A DNA stretch of 64,000 nucleotides from Climacium dendroides (lineage: Eukaryota; Streptophyta; Bryopsida; Hypnales; Climaciaceae): contig CATNNA010000001.1 in NCBI GenBank assembly GCA_950106755.1, forward strand, positions 1,054,001 through 1,118,000. The letters run 5' to 3'. Shown one piece after another: positions 10,863 through 24,722 of this stretch. The translations under genes and the position numbers were made by a program. The notes under the pieces are model-generated. The model made no database searches. It had not been told where the DNA came from and was given only the letters and a program-made list of their open reading frames with translations. Position 1 is the stretch's first letter. Every line of letters begins with the position of its first letter.

Positions 10863-13634
10863 ATGGAAAAACTTCATTTTAAGACAACCCTATTGCTTTC
10901 CTACACTGTCTTCTTCATTTGAAATGGATTTCAAAACAAACACTCGAAAAATCATGCTATATTGAATACAAACCAAACCAATAAATTATATGGGTTGGAC
11001 TTAGAAGCATGTACAAAAACAAAACACACAAGTTGCAATTGTTCAAAATAATTACGATTCATGGAAAAACTTCATTTTAAGACAACCCTATTGCTTTCCT
11101 ACATTGTCTTCTTCATTTGAAATGGATTTCAAAACAAACAGTCGAAAAATCATGCTCTATTGAATACAAACCAAACCAATAAATTATATGGGTTTGACTT
11201 AGAAGCATGTCCAAAAACAAAACACACAAGTTGCAATTGCTCAAAATAATTAGGATTCATGGAAAAACTTCATTTTAAGACAACCCTATTGCTTTCCTAC
11301 ATTGTCTTCTTCATTTGAAATGGATTTCAAAACAAACACTCGAAAAATCATGTTGTATTGAATACAAACCATACCAATAAATTATATCGGTTTGACCTAG
11401 AAGCATGTTCAAAAACATAACACACAAGTTGCAATTGTTCAAAATAATTCGGATTCATGGAAAAACTTCATTTTAAGACAACCCTATTGCTTTCCTACAT
11501 TGTCTTCTTCATTTGAAATGGATTTCAAAACAAACACTCGAAAAATCATGCTGTATTGAATACAAACGAAGCCAATAAATTATATCGGTTTGACGTGGAA
11601 GCATGTCCAAAAACAAAACACACAAGTTGCAATTGTTCAAAATAATTAGGATTCATGGAGAAACTTCATTTTAAGACAACCCTATTGCTTTCCTACATTG
11701 TCTTCTTCATTTGAAATGGATTTCAAAACAAACACTCGAAAAATCATGCTATATTGAATACCAATCAAACCAATAAATTATATGGGTTGGACTTAGAAGC
11801 ATGTCCAAAAACAAAACACACAAGTTGCAATTGCTCAAAATAATTAGGATTCATGGAAAAACTTCATTTTAAGACAACCCTATTGCTTTCCTACATTGTC
11901 TTCTTCATTTGAAATGGATTTCAAAACAAACACTCGAAAAATCATGCTATATTGAATACAAACCAAACCAATAAATTATATCGGTTTGACGTGGAAGCAT
12001 GTCCAAAAACAAAACACACAAGTTGCAATTGTTCAAAATAATTAGGATTCATGGAAAAACTTCATTTTAAGACAACCCTATTGCTTTCCTACATTGTCTT
12101 CTTCATTTGAAATGGATTTCAAAACAAACACTCGAAAAATCATGCTGTATTGAATACAAACGAAGCCAATAAATTATATCGGTTTGACGTGGAAGCATGT
12201 CCAAAAACAAAACACACAAGTTGCAATTGTTCAAAATAATTAGGATTCATGGAAAAACTTCATTTTAAGACAACCCTATTGCTTTCCTATACTGTCTTCT
12301 TCATTTGAAATGGATTTCAAAACAAACACTCGAAAAATCATGCTATATTGAATACAAACCAAACCAATAAATTATATGGGTTGGACTTAGAAGCATGTAC
12401 AAAAACAAAACACACAAGTTGCAATTGTTCAAAATAATTAGGATTCATGGAAAAACTTCATTTTAAGACAACCCTATTGCTTTCCTACATTGTCTTCTTC
12501 ATTTGAAATGGATTTCAAAACAAACACTCGAAAAATCATGCTATATTGAATACAAACCAAACCAATAAATTATATGGGTTTGACTTAGAAGCATGTCCAA
12601 AAACAAAACACACAAGTTGCAATTGCTCAAAATAATTAGGATTCATGGAAAAACTTCATTTTAAGACAACCCTATTGCTTTCCTACATTGTCTTCTTCAT
12701 TTGAAATGGATTTCAAAACAAACACTCGAAAAATCATGTTGTATTGAATACAAACCATACCAATAAATTATATCGGTTTGACCTAGAAGTATGTTCAAAA
12801 ACATAACACACAAGTTGCAATTGTTCAAAATAATTCGGATTCATGGAAAAACTTCATTTTAAGACAACCCTATTGCTTTCCTACATTGTCTTCTTCATTT
12901 GAAATGGATTTCAAAACAAACACTCGAAAAATCATGCTGTATTGAATACAACCGAAGCCAATAAATTATATCGGTTTGACGTGGAAGCATGTCCAAAAAC
13001 AAAACACACAAGTTGCAATTGTTCAAAATAATTAGGATTCATGGAGAAACTTCATTTTAAGACAACCCTATTGCTTTCCTACATTGTCTTCTTCATTTGA
13101 AATGGATTTCAAAACAAACACTCGAAAAATCATGCTATATTGAATACAAACCAAACCAATAAATTATATGGGTTGGACTTAGAAGCATGTCCAAAAACAA
13201 AACACACAAGTTGCAATTGCTCAAAATAATTAGGATTCATGGAAAAACTTCATTTTAAGACAACCCTATTGCTTTCCTACATTGTCTTCTTCATTTGAAA
13301 TGGATTTCAAAACAAACACTCGAAAAATCATGCTGTATTGAATACAAACGAAGCCAATAAATTATATCGGTTTGACGTGGAAGCATGTCCAAAAACAAAA
13401 CACACAAGTTGCAATTGTTCAAAATAATTAGGATTCATGGAGAAACTTCATTTTAAGACAACCCTATTGCTTTCCTACATTGTCTTCTTCATTTGAAATG
13501 GATTTCAAAACAAACAGTCGAAAAATCACGCTGTATTGAATACAAACCAAGACAATAAATTATATCGGTTTGACGTGGAAGCATGTACAAAAACAAAACA
13601 CACAAGTTGCAATTGTTCAAAATAATTCGGATTC
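10863..13634 (+). repeat. Pair of diverged 7-unit blocks (1386-bp offset)
   Basis: Units at 10863, 11061, 11259, 11457 and 11655 correspond in type to 12249, 12447, 12645, 12843 and 13041. Shared rare markers are the CATACC plus TTCGG unit (11259 and 12645) and the ATGGAGAAAC unit start (11655 and 13041). The sixth pair matches only partly, and the seventh pair (12051 and 13437) does not match. This is an older 7-unit duplication, partly overwritten. A third ATGGAGAAAC occurs at 13437. Confidence 0.7.
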
Positions 13635-14426
13635 ATGGAAAAACTTCATTTTAAGACAACCCTATTGCTTTCCTACATTGTCTTCTTCATTTGAAATGGA
13701 TTTCAAAACAAACAGTCGAAAAATCACGCTGTATTGAATACAAACGAAACCAATAAATTATATCGGTTTGACGTCGAAGCATGTCCAAAAACAAAACACT
13801 CAAGTTGCAATTGTTCAAAATAATTAGGATTCATGGAAAAACTTCATTTTAAGACAACCCTATTGCTTTCCTACATTGTCTTCTTCATTTGAAATGGATT
13901 TCAAAACAAACACTCGAAAAATCATGCTATATTGAATACAAACCAAACCAATAAATTATATGGGTTGGACTTAGAAGCATGTACAAAAACAAAACACACA
14001 AGTTGCAATTGTTCAATATAATTAGGATTCATGGAAAAACTTCATTTTAAGACAACCCTATTGCTTTCCTACAATGTCTTCTTCATTTGAAATGGATTTC
14101 AGAACAAACAGTCGAAAAATCACGCTGTATTGAATACAAACCAAACCAATTAATTATATCGGTTTGACGTGGAAGCATGTCCAAAAACAAAACACACAAG
14201 TTGCAATTGTTCAAAATAATTAGGATTCATGGAAAAACTTCATTTTAAGACAACCCTATTGCTTTCCTACATTGTCTTCTTCATTTGAAATGGATTTCAA
14301 AACAAACACTCGAAAAATCATGCTATATTGAATACAAACCAAACCCCTAAATTATATGGGTTTGACTTAGAAGCATGTCCAAAAACAAAACACACAAGTT
14401 GCAATTGTTCAAAATAATTAGGATTC

Positions 14427-14615
14427 ATGGAAAAACTTCATTTTAAGACAACCCTATTGCTTTCCTACATTGTCTTCTTCATTCGAAATGGATTTCAAAA
14501 CAAACACTCGAAAAATCATGCTATATTGAATACAAACCAAACCCCTAAATTATATGGGTTTGACTTAGAAGCATGTCCAAAAACAAAACACACAAGTTGC
14601 AATTGTTCAAAATAA
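14427..14615 (+). other. 62-codon ORF inside one satellite unit; probably not a gene
   Basis: In this unit the TGA found at codon 20 of the same frame in the other units is CGA (T to C at 14484), which opens a 62-residue frame from the ATGG of the unit to TAA. Residues 1-19 look like a signal or membrane segment (Lys3, Lys7, then a Leu/Ile/Phe-rich stretch). The C-terminus has Cys50, Cys58 and Cys60, faintly like small secreted cysteine-rich peptides. Other units keep the TGA, so a 19-codon fragment is all they could encode. The other two forward frames are also fairly open, so this is expected by chance in an A-rich unit. A decayed cysteine-rich peptide gene as source of the satellite is possible but unsupported. 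Confidence 0.85.
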
Positions 14616-17396
14616 TTAGGATTCATGGAAAAACTTCATTTTAAGACAACCCTATTGCTTTCCTACATTGTCTTCTTCATTTGAAATGGATTTCAAAACA
14701 AACACTCGAAAAATCATGCTATATTGAATACAAACCAAACCAATAAATTATATGGGTTGGACTTAGAAGCATGTACAAAAACAAAACACACAAGTTGCAA
14801 TTGTTCAAAATAATTACGATTCATGGAAAAACTTCATTTTAAGACAACCCTATTGCTTTCCTACATTGTCTTCTTCATTTGAAATGGATTTCAAAACAAA
14901 CACTCGAAAAATCATGTTGTATTAAATACAAACCAAACCAATAAATTATATCGGTTTGACGTGGAAGCATGTCCAAAAACAAAACACACAAGTTGCAATT
15001 GTTCAAAATAATTAGGATTCATGGAAAAACTTCATTTTAAGACAACCCTATTGCTTTCCTACATTGTCTTCTTCATTTGAAATGGATTTCAAAACAAACA
15101 CTCGAAAAATCATGCTATATTGAATACAAACCAAACCAATAAATTATATGGGTTGGACTTAGAAGCATGTCCAAAAACAAAACACACAAGTTGCAATTGT
15201 TCAAAATAATTAGGATTCATGGAAAAACTTCATTTTAAGACAACCCTATTGCTTTCTTACATTGTCTTCTTCATTTGAAATGGATTTCAAAACAAACACT
15301 CGAAAAATCATGCTGTATTGAATACAAACGAAACCAATAAATTATATCGGTTTGACGTGGAAGCATGTCCAAAAACAAAACACACAAGTTGCAATTGTTC
15401 AAAATAATTAGGATTCATGGAAAAACTTCATTTTAAGACAACCCTATTGCTTTCCTACATTGTCTTCTTCATTTGAAATGGATTTCAAAACAAACACTCG
15501 AAAAATCATGTTGTATTGAATACAAACCAAACCAATAAATTATATCGGTTTGACGTGGAAGCATGTCCAAAAACAAAACACACAAGTTGCAATTGTTCAA
15601 AATAATTAGGATTCATGGAAAAACTTCATTTTAAGACAACCCTATTGCTTTCCTACATTGTCTTCTTCATTTGAAATGGATTTCAAAACAAACACTCGAA
15701 AAATCATGCTATATTGAATACAAACCAAACCAATAAATTATATGGGTTGGACTTAGAAGCATGTCCAAAAACAAAACACACAAGTTGCAATTGCTCAAAA
15801 TAATTAGGATTCATGGAAAAACTTCATTTTAAGACAACCCTATTGCTTTCCTACATTGTCTTCTTCATTTGAAATGGATTTCAAAACAAACACTCGAAAA
15901 ATCATGCTATATTGAATACAAACCAAACCAATAAATTATATGGGTTGGACTTAGAAGCATGTCCAAAAACAAAACACACAAGTTGCAATTGCTCAAAATA
16001 ATTAGGATTCATGGAAAAACTTCATTTTAAGACAACCCTATTGCTTTCCTACATTGTCTTCTTCATTTGAAATGGATTTCAAAACAAACACTCGAAAAAT
16101 CATGTTGTATTGAATACAAACCATACCAATAAATTATATCGGTTTGACCTAGAAGCATGTTCAAAAACATAACACACAAGTTGCAATTGTTCAAAATAAT
16201 TAGGATTCATGGAAAAACTTCATTTTAAGACAACCCTATTGCTTTCCTACATTGTCTTCTTCATTTGAAATGGATTTCAAAACAAACACTCGAAAAATCA
16301 TGCTATATTGAATACAAACCAAACCAATAAATTATATGGGTTTGACTTAGAAGCATGTACAAAAACAAAACACACAAGTTGCAATTGTTCAAAATAATTA
16401 GGATTCATGGAAAAACTTCATTTTAAGACAACCCTATTGCTTTCCTACATTGTCTTCTTCATTTGAAATGGATTTCAAAACAAACACTCGAAAAATCATG
16501 CTGTATTGAATACAAACCAAACCAATAAATTATATGGGTTGGACTTAGAAGCATGTCCAAAAACAAAACACACAAGTTGCAATTGTTCAAAATAATTAGG
16601 ATTCATGGAAAAACTTCATTTTAAGACAACCCTATTGCTTTCCTACATTGTCTTCTTCATTTGAAATGGATTTCAAAACAAACACTCGAAAAATCATGCT
16701 GTATTGAATACAAACGAAACCAATAAATTATATCGGTTTGACGTGGAAGCATGTCCAAAAACAAAACACACAAGTTGCAATTGTTCAAAATAATTAGGAT
16801 TCATGGAAAAACTTCATTTTAAGACAACCCTATTGCTTTCCTACATTGTCTTCTTCATTTGAAATGGATTTCAAAACAAACACTCGAAAAATCATGCTAT
16901 ATTGAATACAAACCAAACCAATAAATTATATGGGTTGGACTTAGAAGCATGTACAAAAACAAAACACACAAGTTGCAATTGTTCAAAATAATTAGGATTC
17001 ATGGAAAAACTTCATTTTAAGACAACCCTATTGCTTTCTTACATTGTCTTCTTCATTTGAAATGGATTTCAAAACAAACACTCGAAAAATCATGCTGTAT
17101 TGAATACAAACGAAACCAATAAATTATATCGGTTTGACGTGAAAGCATGTCCAAAAACAAAACACACAAGTTGCAATTGTTCAAAATAATTAGGATTCAT
17201 GGAAAAACTTCATTTTAAGACAACCCTATTGCTTTCCTACATTGTCTTCTTCATTTGAAATGGATTTCAAAACAAACACTCGAAAAATCATGTTGTATTG
17301 AATACAAACCAAACCAATAAATTATATCGGTTTGACGTGGAAGCATGTCCAAAAACAAAACACACAAGTTGCAATTGTTCAAAATAATTAGGATTC

Positions 17397-19178
17397 ATGG
17401 AAAAACTTCATTTTAAGACAACCCTATTACTTTCCTACATTGTCTTCTTCATTTGAAATGGATTTCAAAACAAACAGTCGAAAAATCATGCTATATTGAA
17501 TACAAACCAAACCAATAAATTATATGGGTTTGACTTAGAAGCATGTCCAAAAACAAAACACACAAGTTGCAATTGTTCAAAATAATTAGGATTCATGGAA
17601 AAACTTCATTTTAAGACAACCCTATTGCTTTGCTACATTGTCTTCTTCATTTGAAATGGATTTCAAAACAAACACTCGAAAAATCATGCTATATTGAATA
17701 CAAACCAAACCAATAAATTATATGGGTTTGACTTAGAAGCATGTCCAAAAACAAAACACACAAGTTGCAATTGCTCAAAATAATTAGGATTCATGGAAAA
17801 ACTTCATTTTAAGACAACCCTATTGCTTTCCTACATTGTCTTCTTCATTTGAAATGGATTTCAAAACAAACACTCGAAAAATCATGCTATATTGAATACA
17901 AACCAAACCAATAAATTATATGGGTTTGACTTAGAAGCATGTCCAAAAACAAAACACACAAGTTGCAATTGCTCAAAATAATTAGGATTCATGGAAAAAC
18001 TTCATTTTAAGACAACCCTATTGCTTTCCTACATTGTCTTCTTCATTTGAAATGGATTTCAAAACAAACAGTCGAGAAATCACGCTGTATTGAATACAAA
18101 CGAAACCAATAAATTATATCGGTTTGACGTGGAAGCATGTCCAAAAACAAAACACACAAGTTGCAATTGTTCAAAATAATTAGGATTCATGGAAAAACTT
18201 CATTTTAAGACAACCCTATTGCTTTCCTACAGTGTCTTCTTCATTTGAAATGGATTTCAAAACAAACAGTCGAAAAATCACGCTGTATTGAATACAAACC
18301 AAACCAATTAATTATATCGGTTTGACGTGGAAGCATGTCCAAAAACAAAACACACAAGTTGCAATTGTTCAAAATAATTAGGATTCATGGAAAAACTTCA
18401 TTTTAAGACAACCCTATTGCTTTCCTACATTGTCTTCTTCATTTGAAATGGATTTCAAAACAAACACTCGAAAAATCATGCTATATTGAATACAAACCAA
18501 ACCAATAAATTATATGGGTTGGACTTAGAAGCATGTACAAAAACAAAACACACAAGTTGCAATTGTTCAAAATAATTAGGATTCATGGAAAAACTTCATT
18601 TTAAGAGAACCCTTTTGCTTTCCTACATTGTCTTCTTCATTTGAAATGGATTTCAAAACAAACACTCGAAAAATCATGCTATATTGAATACAAACCAAAC
18701 CAATAAATTATATGGGTTTGACTTAGAAGCATGTCCAAAAACAAAACACACAAGTTGCAATTGTTCAAAATAATTAGGATTCATGGAAAAACTTCATTTT
18801 AAGACAACCCTATTGCTTTCCTACATTGTCTTCTTCATTTGAAATGGATTTCAAAACAAACACTCGAAAAATCATGCTATATTGAATACAAACCAAACCA
18901 ATAAATTATATGGGTTTGACTTAGAAGCATGTCCAAAAACAAAACACACAAGTTGCAATTGTTCAAAATAATTACGATTCATGGAAAAACTTCATTTTAA
19001 GACAACCCTATTGCTTTCCTACATTGTCTTCTTCATTTGAAATGGATTTCAAAACAAACACTCGAAAAATCATGCTATATTGAATACAAACCAAACCAAT
19101 AAATTATATGGGTTTGACGTGGTAGCATGTCCAAAAACAAAACACACAAGTTGCAATTGTTCAAAATAATTAGGATTC
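17397..19178 (+). repeat. 9-unit HOR copy 1 (1782 bp)
   Basis: Nine units in fixed order: CTATTACTTT with CAGTCG; TTTGCTAC with GCTC; GCTC; CGAGAAATCACG; TACAGTG with CCAATTAATT; GGGTTGG with GTAC; GAGAACCCTTTTG; a unit ending ACG; a unit with GACGTGGTAG. The next nine units repeat all of these private variants at exactly 1782 bp, with no difference at any site I compared. Confidence 0.92.
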
Positions 19179-20960
19179 ATGGAAAAACTTCATTTTAAGA
19201 CAACCCTATTACTTTCCTACATTGTCTTCTTCATTTGAAATGGATTTCAAAACAAACAGTCGAAAAATCATGCTATATTGAATACAAACCAAACCAATAA
19301 ATTATATGGGTTTGACTTAGAAGCATGTCCAAAAACAAAACACACAAGTTGCAATTGTTCAAAATAATTAGGATTCATGGAAAAACTTCATTTTAAGACA
19401 ACCCTATTGCTTTGCTACATTGTCTTCTTCATTTGAAATGGATTTCAAAACAAACACTCGAAAAATCATGCTATATTGAATACAAACCAAACCAATAAAT
19501 TATATGGGTTTGACTTAGAAGCATGTCCAAAAACAAAACACACAAGTTGCAATTGCTCAAAATAATTAGGATTCATGGAAAAACTTCATTTTAAGACAAC
19601 CCTATTGCTTTCCTACATTGTCTTCTTCATTTGAAATGGATTTCAAAACAAACACTCGAAAAATCATGCTATATTGAATACAAACCAAACCAATAAATTA
19701 TATGGGTTTGACTTAGAAGCATGTCCAAAAACAAAACACACAAGTTGCAATTGCTCAAAATAATTAGGATTCATGGAAAAACTTCATTTTAAGACAACCC
19801 TATTGCTTTCCTACATTGTCTTCTTCATTTGAAATGGATTTCAAAACAAACAGTCGAGAAATCACGCTGTATTGAATACAAACGAAACCAATAAATTATA
19901 TCGGTTTGACGTGGAAGCATGTCCAAAAACAAAACACACAAGTTGCAATTGTTCAAAATAATTAGGATTCATGGAAAAACTTCATTTTAAGACAACCCTA
20001 TTGCTTTCCTACAGTGTCTTCTTCATTTGAAATGGATTTCAAAACAAACAGTCGAAAAATCACGCTGTATTGAATACAAACCAAACCAATTAATTATATC
20101 GGTTTGACGTGGAAGCATGTCCAAAAACAAAACACACAAGTTGCAATTGTTCAAAATAATTAGGATTCATGGAAAAACTTCATTTTAAGACAACCCTATT
20201 GCTTTCCTACATTGTCTTCTTCATTTGAAATGGATTTCAAAACAAACACTCGAAAAATCATGCTATATTGAATACAAACCAAACCAATAAATTATATGGG
20301 TTGGACTTAGAAGCATGTACAAAAACAAAACACACAAGTTGCAATTGTTCAAAATAATTAGGATTCATGGAAAAACTTCATTTTAAGAGAACCCTTTTGC
20401 TTTCCTACATTGTCTTCTTCATTTGAAATGGATTTCAAAACAAACACTCGAAAAATCATGCTATATTGAATACAAACCAAACCAATAAATTATATGGGTT
20501 TGACTTAGAAGCATGTCCAAAAACAAAACACACAAGTTGCAATTGTTCAAAATAATTAGGATTCATGGAAAAACTTCATTTTAAGACAACCCTATTGCTT
20601 TCCTACATTGTCTTCTTCATTTGAAATGGATTTCAAAACAAACACTCGAAAAATCATGCTATATTGAATACAAACCAAACCAATAAATTATATGGGTTTG
20701 ACTTAGAAGCATGTCCAAAAACAAAACACACAAGTTGCAATTGTTCAAAATAATTACGATTCATGGAAAAACTTCATTTTAAGACAACCCTATTGCTTTC
20801 CTACATTGTCTTCTTCATTTGAAATGGATTTCAAAACAAACACTCGAAAAATCATGCTATATTGAATACAAACCAAACCAATAAATTATATGGGTTTGAC
20901 GTGGTAGCATGTCCAAAAACAAAACACACAAGTTGCAATTGTTCAAAATAATTAGGATTC
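19179..20960 (+). repeat. 9-unit HOR copy 2 (1782 bp)
   Basis: This is the tandem partner of 17397-19178. It repeats CTATTACTTT (19211 against 17429), GAGAACCCTTTTG (20389 against 18607), CGAGAAATCACG, TACAGTG and GACGTGGTAG at a 1782-bp offset. The flanks differ: the unit before copy 1 has CATGTTGTA, and the unit after copy 2 has CATACC with GACCTA. The duplicated segment is therefore nine whole units, and it looks very recent. Confidence 0.92.
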
Positions 20961-21158
20961 ATGGAAAAACTTCATTTTAAGACAACCCTATTGCTTTCCT
21001 ACATTGTCTTCTTCATTTGAAATGGATTTCAAAACAAACACTCGAAAAATCATGTTGTATTGAATACAAACCATACCAATAAATTATATCGGTTTGACCT
21101 AGAAGCATGTTCAAAAACATAACACACAAGTTGCAATTGTTCAAAATAATTAGGATTC

Positions 21159-21950
21159 ATGGAAAAACTTCATTTTAAGACAACCCTATTGCTTTCCTAC
21201 ATTGTCTTCTTCATTTGAAATGGATTTCAAAACAAACACTCGAAAAATCATGCTATATTGAATACAAACCAAACCAATAAATTATATGGGTTGGACTTAG
21301 AAGCATGTACAAAAACAAAACACACAAGTTGCAATTGTTCAAAATAATTAGGATTCATGGAAAAACTTCATTTTAAAAGAACCCTTTTGCTTTCCTACAT
21401 TGTCTTCTTCATTTGAAATGGATTTCAAAACAAACACTCGAAAAATCATGGTTTATTGAATACAAACCAAACCAATAAATTATATCGGTTTGACGTGGAA
21501 GCATGTCCAAAAACAAAACACACAAGTTGCAATTGTTCAAAATAATTAGGATTCATGGAAAAACTTCATTTTACGACAACCCTATTGCTTTCCTACATTG
21601 TCTTCTTCATTTGAAATGGATTTCAAAACAAACACTCGAAAAATCATGCTATATTGAATACAAACCAAACCAATAAATTATATGGGTTTGACTTAGAAGC
21701 ATGTCCAAAAACAAAACACACAAGTTGCAATTGTTCAAAATAATTAGGATTCATGGAAAAACTTCATTTTAAGACAACCCTATTGCTTTCCTACATTGTC
21801 TTCTTCATTTGAAATGGATTTTAAAACAAACACTCGGAAAATCATGCTATATTGAATACAAACCAAACCAATAAATTATATGGGTTTGACTTAGAAGCAT
21901 GTCCAAAAACAAAACACACAAGTTGCAATTGTTCAAAATAATTAGGATTC
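21159..21950 (+). repeat. Four-unit block with CATGGTTTATTG marker
   Basis: The order is a GGGTTGG/GTAC unit, a unit with AAAAGAACCCTTTTG and CATGGTTTATTG, a unit with TTTTACGAC, and a GGGTTTGACTTA unit with CTCGGAAA. The first three recur at 51255-51848 and 53829-54422. The distant copies differ here and there: GACATGG and ACG endings replace GACGTGG and AGG. The block links zone II to zone IV. Confidence 0.8.
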
Positions 21951-23534
21951 ATGGAAAAACTTCATTTTAAGACAACCCTATTGCTTTGCTACATTGTCTT
22001 CTTCATTTGAAATGGATTTCAAAACAAACACTCGAAAAATCATGCTATATTGAATACAAACCAAACCAATAAATTATATGGGTTTGACTTAGAAGCATGT
22101 CCAAAAACAAAACACACAAGTTGCAATTGTTCAAAATAATTAGGATTCATGGAAAAACTTCATTTTAAGACAACCCTATTGCTTTCCTACATTGTCTTCT
22201 TCATTTGAAATGGATTTCAAAACAAACACTCGAAAAATCATGCTATATTGAATACAAACCAAACCAATAAATTATATGGGTTTGACTTAGAAGCATGTCC
22301 AAAAACAAAACACACAAGTTGCAATTGCTCAAAATAATTAGGATTCATGGAAAAACTTCATTTTAAGACAACCCTATTGCTTTCCTACATTGTCTTCTTC
22401 ATTTGAAATGGATTTCAAAACAAACAGTCGAGAAATCACGCTGTATTGAATACAAACGAAACCAATAAATTATATCGGTTTGACGTGGAAGCATGTCCAA
22501 AAACAAAACACACAAGTTGCAATTGTTCAAAATAATTAGGATTCATGGAAAAACTTCATTTTAAGACAACCCTATTGCTTTCCTACAATGTCTTCTTCAT
22601 TTGAAATGGATTTCAGAACAAACAGTCGAAAAATCACGCTGTATTGAATACAAACCAAACCAATTAATTATATCGGTTTGACGTGGAAGCATGTCCAAAA
22701 ACAAAACACACAAGTTGCAATTGTTCAAAATAATTAGGATTCATGGAAAAACTTCATTTTAAGACAACCCTATTGCTTTCCTACATTGTCTTCTTCATTT
22801 GAAATGGATTTCAAAACAAACACTCGAAAAATCATGCTATATTGAATACAAACCAAACCAATAAATTATATGGGTTGGACTTAGAAGCATGTACAAAAAC
22901 AAAACACACAAGTTGCAATTGTTCAAAATAATTAGGATTCATGGAAAAACTTCATTTTAAGAGAACCCTTTTGCTTTCCTACATTGTCTTCTTCATTTGA
23001 AATGGATTTCAAAACAAACACTCGAAAAATCATGCTATATTGAATACAAACCAAACCAATAAATTATATGGGTTTGAATTAGAAGCATGTCCAAAAACAA
23101 AACACACAAGTTGCAATTGTTCAAAATAATTAGGATTCATGGAAAAACTTCATTTTAAGACAACCCTATTGCTTTCCTACATTGTCTTCTTCATTTGAAA
23201 TGGATTTCAAAACAAACACTCGAAAAATTATGTTGTATTGAATACAAACCATACCAATAAATTATATCGGTTTGACCTAGAAGCATGTTCAAAAACATAA
23301 CACACAAGTTGCAATTGTTCAAAATAATTAGGATTCATGGAAAAACTTCATTTTAAGACAACCCTATTGCTTTCCTACATTGTCTTCTTCATTTGAAATG
23401 GATTTCAAAACAAACACTCGAAAAATCATGCTATATTGAATACAAACCAAACCAATAAATTATATGGGTTTGACTTAGAAGCATGTCCAAAAACAAAACA
23501 CACAAGTTGCAATTGTTCAAAATAATTACGATTC
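21951..23534 (+). repeat. Diverged third version of the zone II 9-unit order
   Basis: Units run TTTGCTAC, GCTC, CGAGAAATCACG, TACAATG with CAGAAC and CCAATTAATT, GGGTTGG/GTAC, GAGAACCCTTTTG with GTTTGAATTA, then ATTATGTTG with CATACC, then a unit ending ACG. The order parallels 17595-18980 but with one GCTC unit fewer and TACAATG in place of TACAGTG. It parallels 59967-60956 even more closely (offset 37818 bp, 191 units). Confidence 0.8.
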
Positions 23535-24722
23535 ATGGAAAAACTTCATTTTAAGACAACCCTATTGCTTTCCTACATTGTCTTCTTCATTTGAAATGGA
23601 TTTCAAAACAAACACTCGAAAAATCATGCTGTATTGAATACAAACCAAACCAATAAATTATATCGGTTTGACATGGAAGCATGTCCAAAAACAAAACACA
23701 CAAGTTGCAGTTGTTCAAAATAATTAGGATTCATGGAAAAACTTCATTTTAAGACAACCCTATTGCTTTCCTACACTGTCTTCTTCATTTGAAATGGATT
23801 TCAAAACAAACAGTCGAAAAATCACGCTGTATTGAATACAAACCAAACCAATAAATTATATCGGTTTGACGTGGAAGCATGTCCAAAAACAAAACACACA
23901 AGTTGCAATTGTTCAAAATAATTAGGATTCATGGAAAAACTTCATTTTAAGACAACCCTATTGCTTTCCTACAATGTCTTCTTCATTTGAAATGGATTTC
24001 AAAACAAACACTCGAAAAATCATGTTGTATTGAATACAAACCAAACCAATAAATTATATCGGTTTGACGTGGAAGCATGTTCAAAAACATAACTCACAAG
24101 TTGCAATTGTTCAAAATAATTAGGATTCATGGAAAAACTTCATTTTAAGACAACCCTATTGCTTTCCTACATTGTCTTCTTCATTTGAAATGGATTTCAA
24201 AACAAACACTCGAAAAATCATGCTGTATTGAATACAAACCAAACCAATAAATTATATGGGTTGGACTTAGAAGCATGTACAAAAACAAAACACACAAGTT
24301 GCAATTGTTCAAAATAATTACGATTCATGGAAAAACTTCATTTTAAGACAACCCTATTGCTTTCCTACATTGTCTTCTTCATTTGAAATGGATTTCAAAA
24401 CAAACACTCGAAAAATCATGCTGTATTGAATACAAACCAAACCAATAAATTATATGGGTTGGACTTAGAAGCATGTACAAAAACAAAACACACAAGTTGC
24501 AATTGTTCAAAATAATTAGGATTCATGGAAAAACTTCATTTTAAGACAACCCTATTGCTTTCCTACATTGTCTTCTTCATTTGAAATGGATTTCAAAACA
24601 AACACTCGAAAAATCATGCTGTATTGAATACAAACCAAACCAATAAATTATATTGGTTTGACGTGGAAGCATGTCCAAAAACAAAACACACAAGTTGCAA
24701 TTGTTCAAAATAATTACGATTC

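Larger units (their letters stand above)
13635..23534 (+). repeat. Zone II: 9-unit HOR family
   Basis: Zone II is marked by units with CGAGAAATCACG, by TACAAT or TACAGT at nt 43-48 combined with CCAATTAATT, by GAGAACCCTTTTG, and by CATACC with GACCTA and ATAACAC. Units recur with a 9-unit (1782 bp) offset: the TTTCTTAC units at 15219 and 17001, and the whole block 17397-20960. A diverged version follows at 21951-23336. The GCTC variant at nt 180, common up to here, ends at about 22.3 kb and does not return until about 54.6 kb. No gene or foreign insertion is visible. Confidence 0.75.

Noticed and set aside
14427..14615. A real small protein gene
   Set aside because: It depends on one T to C change in one of 322 near-identical units, has no homologous intact copy in the window, and the other two forward frames are similarly open by chance.
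18585..18782. GAGAACCCTTTTG variant as a transposon target or insertion scar
   Set aside because: It is a set of substitutions at constant length, with no duplication of flanking bases, and is shared by many units.
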